Assembly (NCBI GenBank): GCA_039817385.1
Contig: JBCBVY010000004.1
Coordinates: 124,001-188,000, forward strand
Length of the DNA: 64,000 bases
Source: JBCBCP01 sp039817385
Lineage (GTDB): Bacteria > Pseudomonadota > Alphaproteobacteria > Rhodobacterales > Rhodobacteraceae
Reading direction: 5' to 3'
Made by a program: the position numbers and the translations under genes
Part shown: one piece after another, positions 16,812-24,313 of the stretch
Layout of the letters: each line of letters opens with the position of its first letter
How positions within the stretch are numbered: position 1 is the first letter of the stretch
Notes under the pieces: generated by a model
The model's database searches: none
What the model was told of the DNA's origin: nothing
Seen by the model: the letters and a program-made list of their open reading frames with translations, nothing else

Positions 16812-16841
16812 AAAAGAAAATGACCCGCGCTTGGGTCATTT
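16812..16841 (-). terminator. Rho-independent terminator after the CHC2-like gene
   Basis: aaatgaccc (16818-16826) pairs with gggtcattt (16833-16841), with loop gcgctt. The minus-strand transcript then runs into a T-rich tract (complement of 16812-16820). It ends the transcript of the gene at 16871-17419. Confidence 0.7.
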
Positions 16842-16870
16842 CAGTGTTTTTGGATGATCGCTCCGGATCG

Positions 16871-17419
16871 CTACACCTCCCACTTCGGCGGCAGTTTCGC
16901 CTCTGTGATCCCGATGTATCCGGCGAGTGTGCCGTCCTCAGTGCGGATCGGCACGGCCACGGTGCCGCGCATGGTGCCACGCGGGGCGTAGCCGATGCCC
17001 AGGGCTTGTGCGTCTTCGGGCTCGAGCCCCAGCGCCGAAACCGCTAAGTGATCGTGCTCCAGATATGTGAGGGGGGCGAAGCCACCACGGGCTTCACTCC
17101 CCTCTCCTGGCGAGGGCCGTTTGGCCTTCTCCAGTGGCGCTGTGCCCGACAGGAACTGTGCGGCTTCCTTGGTCGAGCAATCCTTGATCAGTTGCACGAG
17201 GGCGAGCACATCACCGCCTTTCTGAAGCGGGAAGCTGTACCAGACGCCTTTGCTGGGTGTGATCACCAAGCCGCGTTCTCCACCCTCTCCCGATGGGCAC
17301 GGGCCGCGCAGGGCGTTTCCGGCCTTCTTTAGTTCCAGACCCAGTTGCTGTGCCACGTCAGCGATCGGGTTTTGGGCTTTGACCTCCTCGAAGTCGATGA
17401 AGTTGGATTTGGGCACCAC
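16871..17419 (-). CDS. Degenerate CHC2 zinc-finger (DnaG primase N-terminal-like) protein
   Basis: The 182-residue protein follows the DnaG zinc-domain plan: VKAQNPIADVAQQLGLELKKAG, then RGPCP, then the beta strands KGVWYSFPLQKGGDVLALVQL, and KEAAQFLSG. Normal primases have four Cys/His ligands here. This protein keeps only one Cys (GPCP) and has SFPLQ where CFGC is expected, so zinc binding is probably lost. The C-terminal part (LEPEDAQALGIGYAPRGTMRGTVAVPI) resembles the toprim-N region of plasmid primase-like proteins. Stand-alone proteins of this kind are found on plasmids and ICEs; it may have a structural role in replication or transfer. Confidence 0.6.
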   Translation of the reverse strand: MVPKSNFIDFEEVKAQNPIADVAQQLGLELKKAGNALRGPCPSGEGGERGLVITPSKGVWYSFPLQKGGDVLALVQLIKDCSTKEAAQFLSGTAPLEKAKRPSPGEGSEARGGFAPLTYLEHDHLAVSALGLEPEDAQALGIGYAPRGTMRGTVAVPIRTEDGTLAGYIGITEAKLPPKWEV

Positions 17420-17471
17420 GGCCTCCTTTCAAGAAAGAACTCCGTGCGTAATTGTACCATGCTGCCCGCCG

Positions 17472-18455
17472 CTACCCCCGCAGCGTCGAGCTGTTGATCC
17501 GCTCTGGCGGCAGGCCAATGCGAAGCCACGGTGCGTTGAACAAACCCGGTAGGATCGGCACGTCAGCACCGGCCACGATTGGGACGGCTTGACCTAGGAA
17601 TAGGTGGCTTTCCTTCACAACACTACGCGCCACTTGGAACTTGTTTTTGATCTGCGTCGGCGTCGGTGCGGCAACCATGACGCGGCAGTTGCGGATGTTC
17701 AGGTTGCTGTAGACCTGTCGCCAGTCGATGTCGCGGTAGTGGGCGATCTTCTTGCGGGTTGAGCTTTGCCGTGAGCTGGGATCGTCATCATCAAAACGGC
17801 TGTTGGCCTTGTTGTGCTCGGCCTCAATCGTGAAGAAGGCGCGCTTTTGGTCGGGGTACTCAAAGCCGATCATACCATCGGCGATCAGGGTGTATGGTTT
17901 TTTCACGCCGGTCTTGCGTTCTCGGTAGGTGGTGAACCTGGGCAGTACGAACGGTTCCATACTCGTCGCGCCCCAAAATATCTCTTCGGCGGAAATCGGG
18001 CGCGCACCCTCCGCCCTTGCCCCAGCCACCAAGTTCGAGAGCAGGTCGATCGTCATCATCGAATGCTCGAACTCGCTGCCGAGCCGCACTTCGAACCCGC
18101 CCTCAAGGAACAGGAACCGGGGCGGCAGATCGCGCCCTGCCAAAGCGTCGCTCCCCTTCCCCGTGAGCAGGTACGTGTCATTCTCATAGAGGCCGCAGAG
18201 CCGCTTATCCAACAGCCCGTGATCGAACATGAGCCGCAGCGAATGGCGCAGGCCTTTGTCGTGCCGGTGCGGCAGGTGCATGGCGATGTGGTGCGAGCGC
18301 AGGGCTTTGAACTGGTAGATCAGCTCCAGCACCTCGAACATTGACGGGGTGATGTTCAGCGGGGTTGTGGGCCGGACACGTTTGAACCGAGGCTTGCGCA
18401 TGGCCTCGTTGTGGGGCGCGGCGATGGTCTCGTCAAAGGTGGGCATGGGCGGCAT
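17472..18455 (-). CDS. Replication-relaxation family protein (plasmid mobilisation/replication)
   Basis: The 327-residue protein has an N-terminal winged-helix region (MFEVLELIYQFKALRSHHIA, then KGLRHSLRLMFDHGLLDKR) followed by a nuclease-like alpha/beta region with acidic and basic clusters (IADGMIGFEY, FFTIEAEH). This is the plan of the Replic_Relax family, found beside VirD4-like ATPases on mobilisable plasmids and ICEs. The D...E-x-H arrangement around residues 190-215 hints at a restriction-like active site. It lies 46 bp downstream of the VirD4-like gene, on the same strand, and is probably co-transcribed with it. Confidence 0.65.
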   Translation of the reverse strand: MPPMPTFDETIAAPHNEAMRKPRFKRVRPTTPLNITPSMFEVLELIYQFKALRSHHIAMHLPHRHDKGLRHSLRLMFDHGLLDKRLCGLYENDTYLLTGKGSDALAGRDLPPRFLFLEGGFEVRLGSEFEHSMMTIDLLSNLVAGARAEGARPISAEEIFWGATSMEPFVLPRFTTYRERKTGVKKPYTLIADGMIGFEYPDQKRAFFTIEAEHNKANSRFDDDDPSSRQSSTRKKIAHYRDIDWRQVYSNLNIRNCRVMVAAPTPTQIKNKFQVARSVVKESHLFLGQAVPIVAGADVPILPGLFNAPWLRIGLPPERINSSTLRG

Positions 18456-18501
18456 GGATCGCGGTGAGCGCGATGCGCATGCATGCAGTATAGCAAATTG
18501 A

Positions 18502-20589
18502 TCAGTCTAAGTTTTGCGGGGCGTCGGGATCGATCGGATCGTCTGGATCGTCCGGCTTTTTGGGCTTCTTTGATTTCTCATCGGGCTCCAAGTCCTGCCA
18601 ATAGGTATCGAAGTCGATGTCCTTGTCAGGCTCATCGCCTTCCACCTCGGGTGTGTCCTCTTCGGTGTGCTCGTCTTGCTCTTCGCCCGCTTCATCGCTT
18701 GGCCCGCTTGGATCATAGTGGTAGGCGGCGATCATCATTTCCTTCAGCGTTTCGATGTCTTCAGGTTCTTCCTTGATCCGGTCTTCGAGCAGACCAGCCT
18801 GGACGCGGTACGTCCCGGTACCGTTGTGCTTCAGCCACGCCGCGAAGGACAAAGGCGGGACTGACCGGATGGTCTCAGCTTCGGTGTCCATCTCCCGCGC
18901 CAGCTTGGACGCCGCTTGCGCGCTCACCCCGCCCGCAAACTTGATCGATGTGAGCGAGAACAGCATCCGGTCGATCCCAGCCCGCTCGAGTTGGTCGATG
19001 TCCTGGCAGGCTGTGACCATTGCCAAGCCGCGTTTGCGCCCTTGCTCGTAGAGGCGGCGGATGATCGGGGTATCGGACAGGGTCTCCTGGGCTTCATCGA
19101 GGTACAGATACACCCGGTCGCGGGTTTCGGGTCGGGCCAGCACTTCGATTGCGATCTGCGCGAAGCAGTACTTGCCAAAGAGCTGCGCGCCTTCGTCGCC
19201 GAGCACCGCTTGCGCCGTGTTGATCAGGATGATCTGCCGGTCGCGGATTGCTTGGGCGATGTCCACTTTGCTCTCGGGCGCGTTGAACATGCCTTTGAGC
19301 GTCCGGCTTTCCATAAGGGTAAAGAGGCGGCGCGCCACCTCTTGCCGCGTGGTGCGGTATGATTGGCCGGCGCTTTTGTCCCTTGGGCTGCAAAGCTGCG
19401 TTGTGACAAACGTCTGTGAAGTCTCGTCGAGCTTCTCGACATGCTCGGCGAAGTCTTCGTATCCGTCTTGCAGGATGGTCAGGGCGGTATCGAAGTTCGC
19501 GCCGGGTATGACCATCAGAAAGCGTGAGAGGAAACGATAGAGCGTGGATTGCGTCGTGGTCAGCGCCGTCTCCCGCGCCGCAAACATGTGCTCGTAGAGC
19601 GCGACCGCCGTGCGGATTTTGGGCTCATCTTCGGGACGATCCGTCCGGCCAATTGAGAACGCGGATAGCGCCAGCGGCGTCTCTATGTTGCCGCCGTCGA
19701 GATACATAATCCGATCCCAGGACACGACGTGCAGCAGCTTCTCGAGCATCGAGCCTTGGCTGTCGATCACGATCACGCAGGCGCTTTCATCTTCGAAGTC
19801 GGTGAGCAGCATCTGTTGCAAGGCCTGGGTCTTGCCGTGGCCCGTGCCCGCGACAATCATATGGTGCTGAGTGCGCAGCGCGTCCGGTATCTCAATGCTG
19901 TCGTCATGGATCATCTCGGCCATGAGCTCGAGCGGCGTGCGGCGCAGGTAAGCACCAATGATGTCGTCGCCTTTGTACTCATCCGGCCCGACCTCTTTTT
20001 GCGCCGCGTAGTTGTCATTGAGGCGCTTGGTGAGCCACGGCAGGATCGGGCGGTCGTCATCGAACTTATCGACGGCGGTGTAGATCACGTTGGCCACGTT
20101 GTCCTGGGTCGGCGGCAGTTTGCAGAGCTCGGCCACCCGGCAGATATGCTCCAGCCGCGCCTCAAAGTCGTCGGGCGAGACTTGGTTCAGGAAGTCCCGA
20201 TACCGGCCTCCTTCAATCGTGTTGCAGAGCTCCGGTGGTTCCGGCGGATAGTCGTTTAGACCTTCGCTCCCGACCAGACGGGCGGCGATCTCAAGCGCCA
20301 GTTCGACGTTGTGATCATCGCCCTCGTCGGTATCTAGATGGCGGGACAGGAAGTGCGGAATATCGATGGCAGTGAAGCGCCGCTTAACGCTGCGATAAAG
20401 CTGCCATGTGCGCTCATGCGCCTGACGTTCGAGCGCCCTTGGCGATTTCACCTGGTGCCAATAGATGGCATAGCCAATAGCACCTGGGATCGCGACCGCC
20501 GCCATAATGGTACTGGCAAAGACAACAGCAAAGATCACCGTCACAAACGCAGCAGCGGCGAGTGTCAGCCCGAGGGCGTCATCCATCAC
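18502..20589 (-). CDS. VirD4/TraD-like type IV coupling ATPase
   Basis: The 695-residue protein begins with two membrane segments (about 8-45), then a soluble region, Walker A GTGHGKT near 250, and Walker B VYLYLDEAQE near 495, followed by TACQDIDQLERAG, typical of TraM-recognition-site coupling proteins. The C-terminal tail is very acidic and Lys/Pro rich (DEKSKKPKKPDDPDDPIDPD), probably a flexible partner-binding tail. Coupling proteins bring relaxosome DNA to a secretion channel. No other T4SS channel genes are in the element, so it may depend on a helper. It overlaps the preceding gene by 4 nt. Confidence 0.82.
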   Translation of the reverse strand: MMDDALGLTLAAAAFVTVIFAVVFASTIMAAVAIPGAIGYAIYWHQVKSPRALERQAHERTWQLYRSVKRRFTAIDIPHFLSRHLDTDEGDDHNVELALEIAARLVGSEGLNDYPPEPPELCNTIEGGRYRDFLNQVSPDDFEARLEHICRVAELCKLPPTQDNVANVIYTAVDKFDDDRPILPWLTKRLNDNYAAQKEVGPDEYKGDDIIGAYLRRTPLELMAEMIHDDSIEIPDALRTQHHMIVAGTGHGKTQALQQMLLTDFEDESACVIVIDSQGSMLEKLLHVVSWDRIMYLDGGNIETPLALSAFSIGRTDRPEDEPKIRTAVALYEHMFAARETALTTTQSTLYRFLSRFLMVIPGANFDTALTILQDGYEDFAEHVEKLDETSQTFVTTQLCSPRDKSAGQSYRTTRQEVARRLFTLMESRTLKGMFNAPESKVDIAQAIRDRQIILINTAQAVLGDEGAQLFGKYCFAQIAIEVLARPETRDRVYLYLDEAQETLSDTPIIRRLYEQGRKRGLAMVTACQDIDQLERAGIDRMLFSLTSIKFAGGVSAQAASKLAREMDTEAETIRSVPPLSFAAWLKHNGTGTYRVQAGLLEDRIKEEPEDIETLKEMMIAAYHYDPSGPSDEAGEEQDEHTEEDTPEVEGDEPDKDIDFDTYWQDLEPDEKSKKPKKPDDPDDPIDPDAPQNLD

Positions 20590-20924
20590 AGCTCAAAGTC
20601 GCCGGTTTCGTCTAACAGGGTTTCTTCAATCGACGTTTTGATTGTTGAAGCCGCACCTTTCATTTTCTGAGCTGCTTGATTGGCGTGCCATTTGGTAACA
20701 GTAGTCACCACAAGAGGCTTAGAAAGCAGCTCGTCGATGGTGTATTCTTGGGGATCAGCCTTATCGAAAGGGGAGATTTCCAGGACGCGAAATCCACCAA
20801 TCACCCCGTCAGCAATGATCGCTTTCTCTTCTTCGGACGCCGTTATGGTCATCGTGGTTTGCCATTCGACTTTGCCGCCCAGCAATCCTGCTTTCCGCTT
20901 CTGCTCTTCAACTCGTACTTTCAA
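20586..20924 (-). CDS. Hypothetical protein in the mobilisation operon
   Basis: The 112-residue protein is translationally coupled on both sides: 4-nt overlaps with the P-loop ATPase gene upstream and with the VirD4-like gene downstream. It has a mixed alpha/beta pattern (WQTTMTITASEEEKAIIADG, FRVLEISPFDKAD) with no membrane segment, signal or metal motif. No family was recognised. Its position between two ATPases suggests an adaptor or relaxosome component. Confidence 0.65.
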   Translation of the reverse strand: MKVRVEEQKRKAGLLGGKVEWQTTMTITASEEEKAIIADGVIGGFRVLEISPFDKADPQEYTIDELLSKPLVVTTVTKWHANQAAQKMKGAASTIKTSIEETLLDETGDFEL

Positions 20925-21904
20925 TGCAAATTCTCCAGTGGAATGGTGACCCCGTCGGGGATCAGTCGGTCGTATGGGAACGAACGGTATGTGAAGGCAG
21001 GCAACTCGTCTAGGTTGAGTTTTGAGGACATCGGCGGCAGGTCACGCGCCAAGAAATCCGCGTCCGCTTTTGAAACGCGAAACACATGCCGCTCCACGCA
21101 ATTGCCCATCACGGCGGGCAGCAGCTTCTCCTGATCTAGTTGGCCGAGATATTGGTGGCTGAGCGTGAGCGAGATTGACCCGCGTGTGAGCAACGTGGTC
21201 AGCGTGCCCTTGGCGAAGCGATCGGCGTCCTCGATATAGATGGCGAAGGGCGTGGTGATGAGCTGCGAAAGGTATGCAAGCAGCAGCGAGCCGATCAGTG
21301 TCACCGTATCGTTGCCGTACAAGTGGAGGGGTAGCCGTACCAGTGTGGTTTTGTCGGCCAAGCTCTGGAGCGACAACCCAGAGCGGTTAACCGAAAACAT
21401 CCGGTGTGCGCGCCCGTCGAGCAAGAGCCCGAGGAACTTGTTCAGCGTACTAGCTGTCTCAGCTCGCCGGTCGCGCTCGGAGAGAGCCGCGAAGCTGTCC
21501 CAGAACTGCTGTACCAGTGCATTGTCAAAGTGGCATCCGGCCAAAAATTCGGGATCAGTCAGCAGCTTTGGCGCGTCGGTGAGGTTGTATCGGTTCTCGA
21601 TCAGCGCTGCCGAGACAAACGATAGGTACATCGACATGACCGGCGTCGATAGGTCGTCGTACCCAAACGCGTCTTTGACCGTCTCAGCAAAGAAGCGCGG
21701 CACGAGGTTGGGATCAATCGGCTCAGAGAGCGGGTTCCACCGCGTGACCGCTGGATCGAAGAGGAAGTCATGCGGCACGTCCAAGTCGCCCGACGTGTCG
21801 ATGATGCACCGTCCGGGCGTTTGGTCATAAGCGATCAGCTCGGCCAATAAAGCCGTCTTCCCGGTCTTTGGTTGGCCGATGATGTGCCGATGGTGATGAG
21901 CCAT
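20921..21904 (-). CDS. P-loop ATPase related to VirD4/HerA-type conjugation ATPases
   Basis: From ATG 21904 (MAHHHRHIIGQPKTGKTAL) the product is 327 residues. The Walker A motif GQPKTGKT starts 10 residues from this N-terminus and a Walker B-like strand FAIYIEDADRF lies near 230, followed by LSHQYLGQLD, a sensor-like motif as in coupling proteins. There is no N-terminal membrane anchor. An ATG at 21982 is in frame, but the added stretch overlaps a 12-bp perfect inverted repeat (21904-21915/21963-21974), so the shorter start is favoured. It is probably the first gene of the mobilisation operon. Confidence 0.7.
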   Translation of the reverse strand: MAHHHRHIIGQPKTGKTALLAELIAYDQTPGRCIIDTSGDLDVPHDFLFDPAVTRWNPLSEPIDPNLVPRFFAETVKDAFGYDDLSTPVMSMYLSFVSAALIENRYNLTDAPKLLTDPEFLAGCHFDNALVQQFWDSFAALSERDRRAETASTLNKFLGLLLDGRAHRMFSVNRSGLSLQSLADKTTLVRLPLHLYGNDTVTLIGSLLLAYLSQLITTPFAIYIEDADRFAKGTLTTLLTRGSISLTLSHQYLGQLDQEKLLPAVMGNCVERHVFRVSKADADFLARDLPPMSSKLNLDELPAFTYRSFPYDRLIPDGVTIPLENLH

Positions 21905-21974
21905 AACGGTAGCGTACCAGTCCCCCACCCCGTGTGCGGTGACCAGTTGGGGGCTGCAAAGCACGCTACCGTTA
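21904..21974. repeat. Long inverted repeat at the start of the mobilisation operon
   Basis: taacggtagcgt (21904-21915) is exactly complementary to acgctaccgtta (21963-21974). Inside, cagtcccccac faces gttgggggctg, extending the stem imperfectly. It sits directly at or before the ATPase start, so it may be an operator, attenuator or part of an origin of transfer. Confidence 0.6.
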
Positions 21975-22095
21975 AGGAACATCTGGGCTGAAGTGTATCA
22001 GTCCTGCAATCTCGAAAGATGATGGAAACCTAAAGGAATGTTGAGAGGTAGATAAACGGTACCAGTGTCCGCTCAACTGTGTCGTCTGGCGCGGC

Positions 22096-22173
22096 TGCGC
22101 CATGACCCAATACGCTTTACCCTGTGGGCTGTGGGGGAATTTTTGACCCTAAAGGGTATTGGGTCATGGCGCA
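22096..22173. repeat. 18-bp perfect inverted repeat with 42-bp spacer
   Basis: tgcgccatgacccaatac (22096-22113) is the exact reverse complement of 22156-22173. Outer gtcgtc (22081-22086) and gacgac (22179-22184) also match, extending the dyad over about 104 bp. Confidence 0.8.
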
Positions 22174-22238
22174 TGCCTGACGACCAGTTGATGCGGAATA
22201 GTGTTGTATGAGGTCGTATGTGCGGCCTCGGGGTGTTG

Positions 22239-22283
22239 CTTCGGACATGGAAACAGGTTCAATGCCTGTTTCCATGTCCGAAG
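22239..22283. repeat. 19-bp perfect hairpin with 7-nt loop
   Basis: cttcggacatggaaacagg (22239-22257) pairs perfectly with 22265-22283; the loop is ttcaatg. No T-run follows on either strand, so it does not look like a terminator. Confidence 0.8.
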
Positions 22284-22334
22284 TCAGGCCGGTTGTACCG
22301 GTAATTGTACCAGATGAGGCCCTGTCCTTGAGAC

Positions 22335-22364
22335 AGAAAAACCCCCTGGCTTGCAACCAGGGGG
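22335..22364 (-). terminator. Rho-independent terminator of the DUF3768 gene
   Basis: ccccctgg (22342-22349) and ccaggggg (22357-22364) make a strong stem; the minus strand then reads tttttctg. It lies 10 bp past the DUF3768 stop. Confidence 0.8.
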
Positions 22365-22373
22365 CTGGAAAGA

Positions 22374-22721
22374 TCAGTATTCGGACGCGAGCATGATGGT
22401 CATGACGCGCGTCGTCTTGGTGAGGTCGGTCGGGTCTGGTGAGCCGCACTGAAGGTCGTTGTCGTAGAGGTCAATCTTCCAGAAACAGGTCTCGCCAGCG
22501 AATTGGAACGATCCGAACTCGTGGGTGCCGTACGGGTCATTGTCCTCGGTAAAAATGTCGAAGTCTCGCACGATCCCGATGACATCAAATGTCGCAGCTC
22601 CGGCCTCCTCGATCGTTCCGGCAATTCCCTGGGTCATCACCCATTGACCAGGGATGCCCGGCTCTCCCCTTCTAAACCCGTCGTTGGCCGTTTGAATGAT
22701 GTTGGTTTCACTGTCTGGCAT
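22374..22721 (-). CDS. DUF3768 domain-containing protein
   Basis: The 115-residue product (from MPDSETNIIQTAND) matches the DUF3768 pattern: GQWVMTQGIAG, VRDFDIFTEDNDPYGTHEFGSF, FWKIDLYDNDLQCGSPDPTD and the C-terminal TIMLASEY. DUF3768 proteins are common on rhizobial and roseobacter plasmids and islands; their function is unknown to me. The start at 22721 has an aggac ribosome-binding site; 22763 is an alternative. The gene has its own strong terminator. Confidence 0.85.
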   Translation of the reverse strand: MPDSETNIIQTANDGFRRGEPGIPGQWVMTQGIAGTIEEAGAATFDVIGIVRDFDIFTEDNDPYGTHEFGSFQFAGETCFWKIDLYDNDLQCGSPDPTDLTKTTRVMTIMLASEY

Positions 22722-22785
22722 CGTGTCCTCGCTCTCGCGACACGCCCGACCATTCGGGCGCATCGGTAGAGCGACGACGGAGTGC

Positions 22786-22917
22786 TCAGTATCTTTGAAA
22801 TAGCGCTGTCATACTTTCCGAGGTGGCGAACTCAAACCGTCGCTCGAGCCGTGCGGCCAGAACCTTCCGCTGCTCAGCACTCAAGCCGGATTTCGTCTCC
22901 TCTGAACCGTCAGTCAT
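22786..22917 (-). CDS. Possible 43-aa protein coupled to the ParE-like toxin gene
   Basis: An ATG at 22917 overlaps the end of the toxin gene and opens a 43-codon frame (MTDGSEETKSGLSAEQ ... SMTALFQRY). It is charged, helical-looking and without a membrane segment. The overlap suggests translation as a third cistron of the toxin-antitoxin operon. No family was recognised and the frame may be chance. Confidence 0.35.
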   Translation of the reverse strand: MTDGSEETKSGLSAEQRKVLAARLERRFEFATSESMTALFQRY

Positions 22918-23248
22918 GGATTTCATCGAGCCCACTTTGGCTTCGGTCAATCTGCTGCTCCTCGGTAAGGCCAGGTGCAAAGGCGGCGACTAAATACAGA
23001 GCGTCTTCTGTAAAGGCGACCCAGATCGGATACTGCCGAAACGGACTTGGCGGATACATGACCCGCACGAATTCAGGCAGGTCGTCTGACGCCCGATGCG
23101 GCAGCCAGACATCATCAGGAAACTCCATGAAGGTCTGGAGCACTTTTTGGTAGTAAAGCGTTGCGACGTGTGGAGCCCGTTGGCTCAGGAAATCTCGGTT
23201 GTGCAGTATGTCCGCCAAAGCGGTTTCAGTCACTTCTCGGCGGCGCAT
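22910..23248 (-). CDS. RelE/ParE-family toxin
   Basis: The 112-residue protein has the ParE-like core: a helical N-terminus (TALADILHNRDFLSQRAPHVATLYY), the strand block LPEFVRVMYPPSPFRQYPIWVAFTED and a final strand ALYLVAAFAPG. It lies 6 bp downstream of a short antitoxin-like gene on the same strand. ParE-type toxins act on gyrase and RelE types on ribosome-bound mRNA; the sequence does not separate them. The module probably stabilises the element in the host. Confidence 0.72.
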   Translation of the reverse strand: MRRREVTETALADILHNRDFLSQRAPHVATLYYQKVLQTFMEFPDDVWLPHRASDDLPEFVRVMYPPSPFRQYPIWVAFTEDALYLVAAFAPGLTEEQQIDRSQSGLDEIHD

Positions 23249-23254
23249 GATGTC

Positions 23255-23431
23255 TTAGTCAGCAACCCGCGTGTTCACAGGCGTGGCTTCGATCTGCGCC
23301 AGCGCTTCTTCAACGGACAAGGTACGACCGGCAGCCACGTCGGCCAGGCCTGCCTGTGCACGCGCCACCATGCGAGCTTCGTCCTCAGAAGTCATGCGCG
23401 GCTGCGTTGTGGGTTCTACCAGCTTGTTCAT
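23255..23431 (-). CDS. Antitoxin of the RelE/ParE module
   Basis: The 58-residue product starts MNKLVEPTTQPRMTSED and continues into the helix ARMVARAQAGLADVAAGRTL followed by SVEEALAQIEA, the short ParD-like helical tail that wraps toxin partners. Gene order (antitoxin first, toxin 6 bp later) is standard. The N-terminal DNA-binding part is minimal, so autoregulation may be weak or need the complex. Confidence 0.65.
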   Translation of the reverse strand: MNKLVEPTTQPRMTSEDEARMVARAQAGLADVAAGRTLSVEEALAQIEATPVNTRVAD

Positions 23432-23510
23432 AGTGCAAAGATACCACAAATCCCGCTTTCAGCAACGCCCACGCGAATTGGGGGACGGTTGGACCCGCCC
23501 CCCTGCCCCG

Positions 23511-23711
23511 CTAGGAGGGCTCGCGCTTAGCTATCTGCGCAGCGACCCAGGTGTGGATTTCCTCTTCCACCCAAAAGACCCGGAACCCGATCTGCACCCG
23601 CTTTGGGAAACCCAAATGCGTGTATGCCTCATCGCATTCCATGCGATCGATGTGGGCAAAGCTGAACCCCACGATCTCCCGAACCTGCTTCTTGCTCAGT
23701 AGTCTAGTCAT
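23511..23711 (-). CDS. AlpA family DNA-binding/excisionase-like regulator
   Basis: The 66-residue product begins MTRLLSKKQVREIVGFSFAH and continues KRVQIGFRVFWVEEEIHTW, the MerR-like winged helix of AlpA proteins. AlpA regulates excision of P4-like elements and often acts with a P4-type integrase, which this element also has. A ggag ribosome-binding site lies 8 bases before the ATG at 23711; upstream extension to 23801 looks non-coding. Confidence 0.8.
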   Translation of the reverse strand: MTRLLSKKQVREIVGFSFAHIDRMECDEAYTHLGFPKRVQIGFRVFWVEEEIHTWVAAQIAKREPS

Positions 23712-23810
23712 CACGAATACTCCGATTAAGGAGCAATCGCGATCACCCCGGTTGCGAAACCTAGGCGGGGGTAATGTTCTAGTGTTGAGAGTATCCGTCA
23801 AGGACGGGCG

Positions 23811-24044
23811 CTAGCCTAGGAGGCTTTGCAGGGTCACCACCAAAGCCGCTTGCGCAAGTAACGCGGTGGCCACCCAGACCTTCAGGTCAGATTTGAGCTC
23901 TGTGATAGCGACGCGCAAATCTTGTTTGGTGAGCAGTTCGCTTTCAGTGAGCGCATCAACAATTCCTTCGGCTTGTTCCACGGAAAAGCCCCTGGATTGC
24001 AGGTTTTGAATGGTTTTGTGCGTGTCGATGGTGACGGCGTTCAT
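23811..24044 (-). CDS. DUF1640-like coiled-coil protein with C-terminal membrane helix
   Basis: About 77 residues from MNAVTIDTHKTIQNLQSRGF. The pattern QSRGFSVEQAEGIVDAL, then a charged coiled coil (LLTKQDLRVAITELKSDLK) and a terminal membrane helix (WVATALLAQAALVVTLQSLL) fits the DUF1640/CCDC90-like family. It is a tail-anchored inner-membrane protein of unknown role. A second, shorter relative is encoded at 24314-24484. Starts at 24050 or 24062 are also possible. Confidence 0.7.
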   Translation of the reverse strand: MNAVTIDTHKTIQNLQSRGFSVEQAEGIVDALTESELLTKQDLRVAITELKSDLKVWVATALLAQAALVVTLQSLLG

Positions 24045-24077
24045 ATGCATAAAAGATAGCATAAAGCGCCGGTTTTG

Positions 24078-24311
24078 TCATTGGGCGCGCAGGCGATCAA
24101 AGAAAACGGTCATCTCTTCGTGCGAGACAACTTGTCCGTCTGCGATCTCCTCGAGGGCTTCATCGATCTTGGCGTTTTCCTCGGCGGTGAACTCAATGAC
24201 CGGCAAGTCAGGTTGCGCTCCCCCGTCGAGCAGGGCTTCGCCGATGATGCGCTGTGTGCCCACGGGCATTTCGATGATCTTGGCCACAGCTTGTGCGAAT
24301 GTTGTATCCAT
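24078..24311 (-). CDS. Small antitoxin-like protein between two DUF1640-like genes
   Basis: The 77-residue acidic protein (MDTTFAQAVAKIIEMPVGTQ...) has a helical C-terminus, FTAEENAKIDEALEEIADGQ followed by VVSHEEMTVFFDRLRAQ, typical of ParD/RelB-like antitoxin tails. No toxin gene lies next to it; its neighbours are the two DUF1640-like genes, with 2 bp to the upstream one. It may be an orphan antitoxin or the soluble partner of the membrane proteins. A ggataggt ribosome-binding site precedes the ATG. Confidence 0.6.
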   Translation of the reverse strand: MDTTFAQAVAKIIEMPVGTQRIIGEALLDGGAQPDLPVIEFTAEENAKIDEALEEIADGQVVSHEEMTVFFDRLRAQ

Positions 24312-24313
24312 AC

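Larger units (their letters stand above)
21983..22341. other. Non-coding region with two very long perfect hairpins (candidate oriT/regulatory region)
   Basis: This gene-free stretch lies between the mobilisation operon and the DUF3768 gene. It is dominated by an 18-bp and a 19-bp perfect inverted repeat, listed separately. Origins of transfer typically lie beside mobilisation genes and contain such dyads. No nic motif was recognised. Confidence 0.45.
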
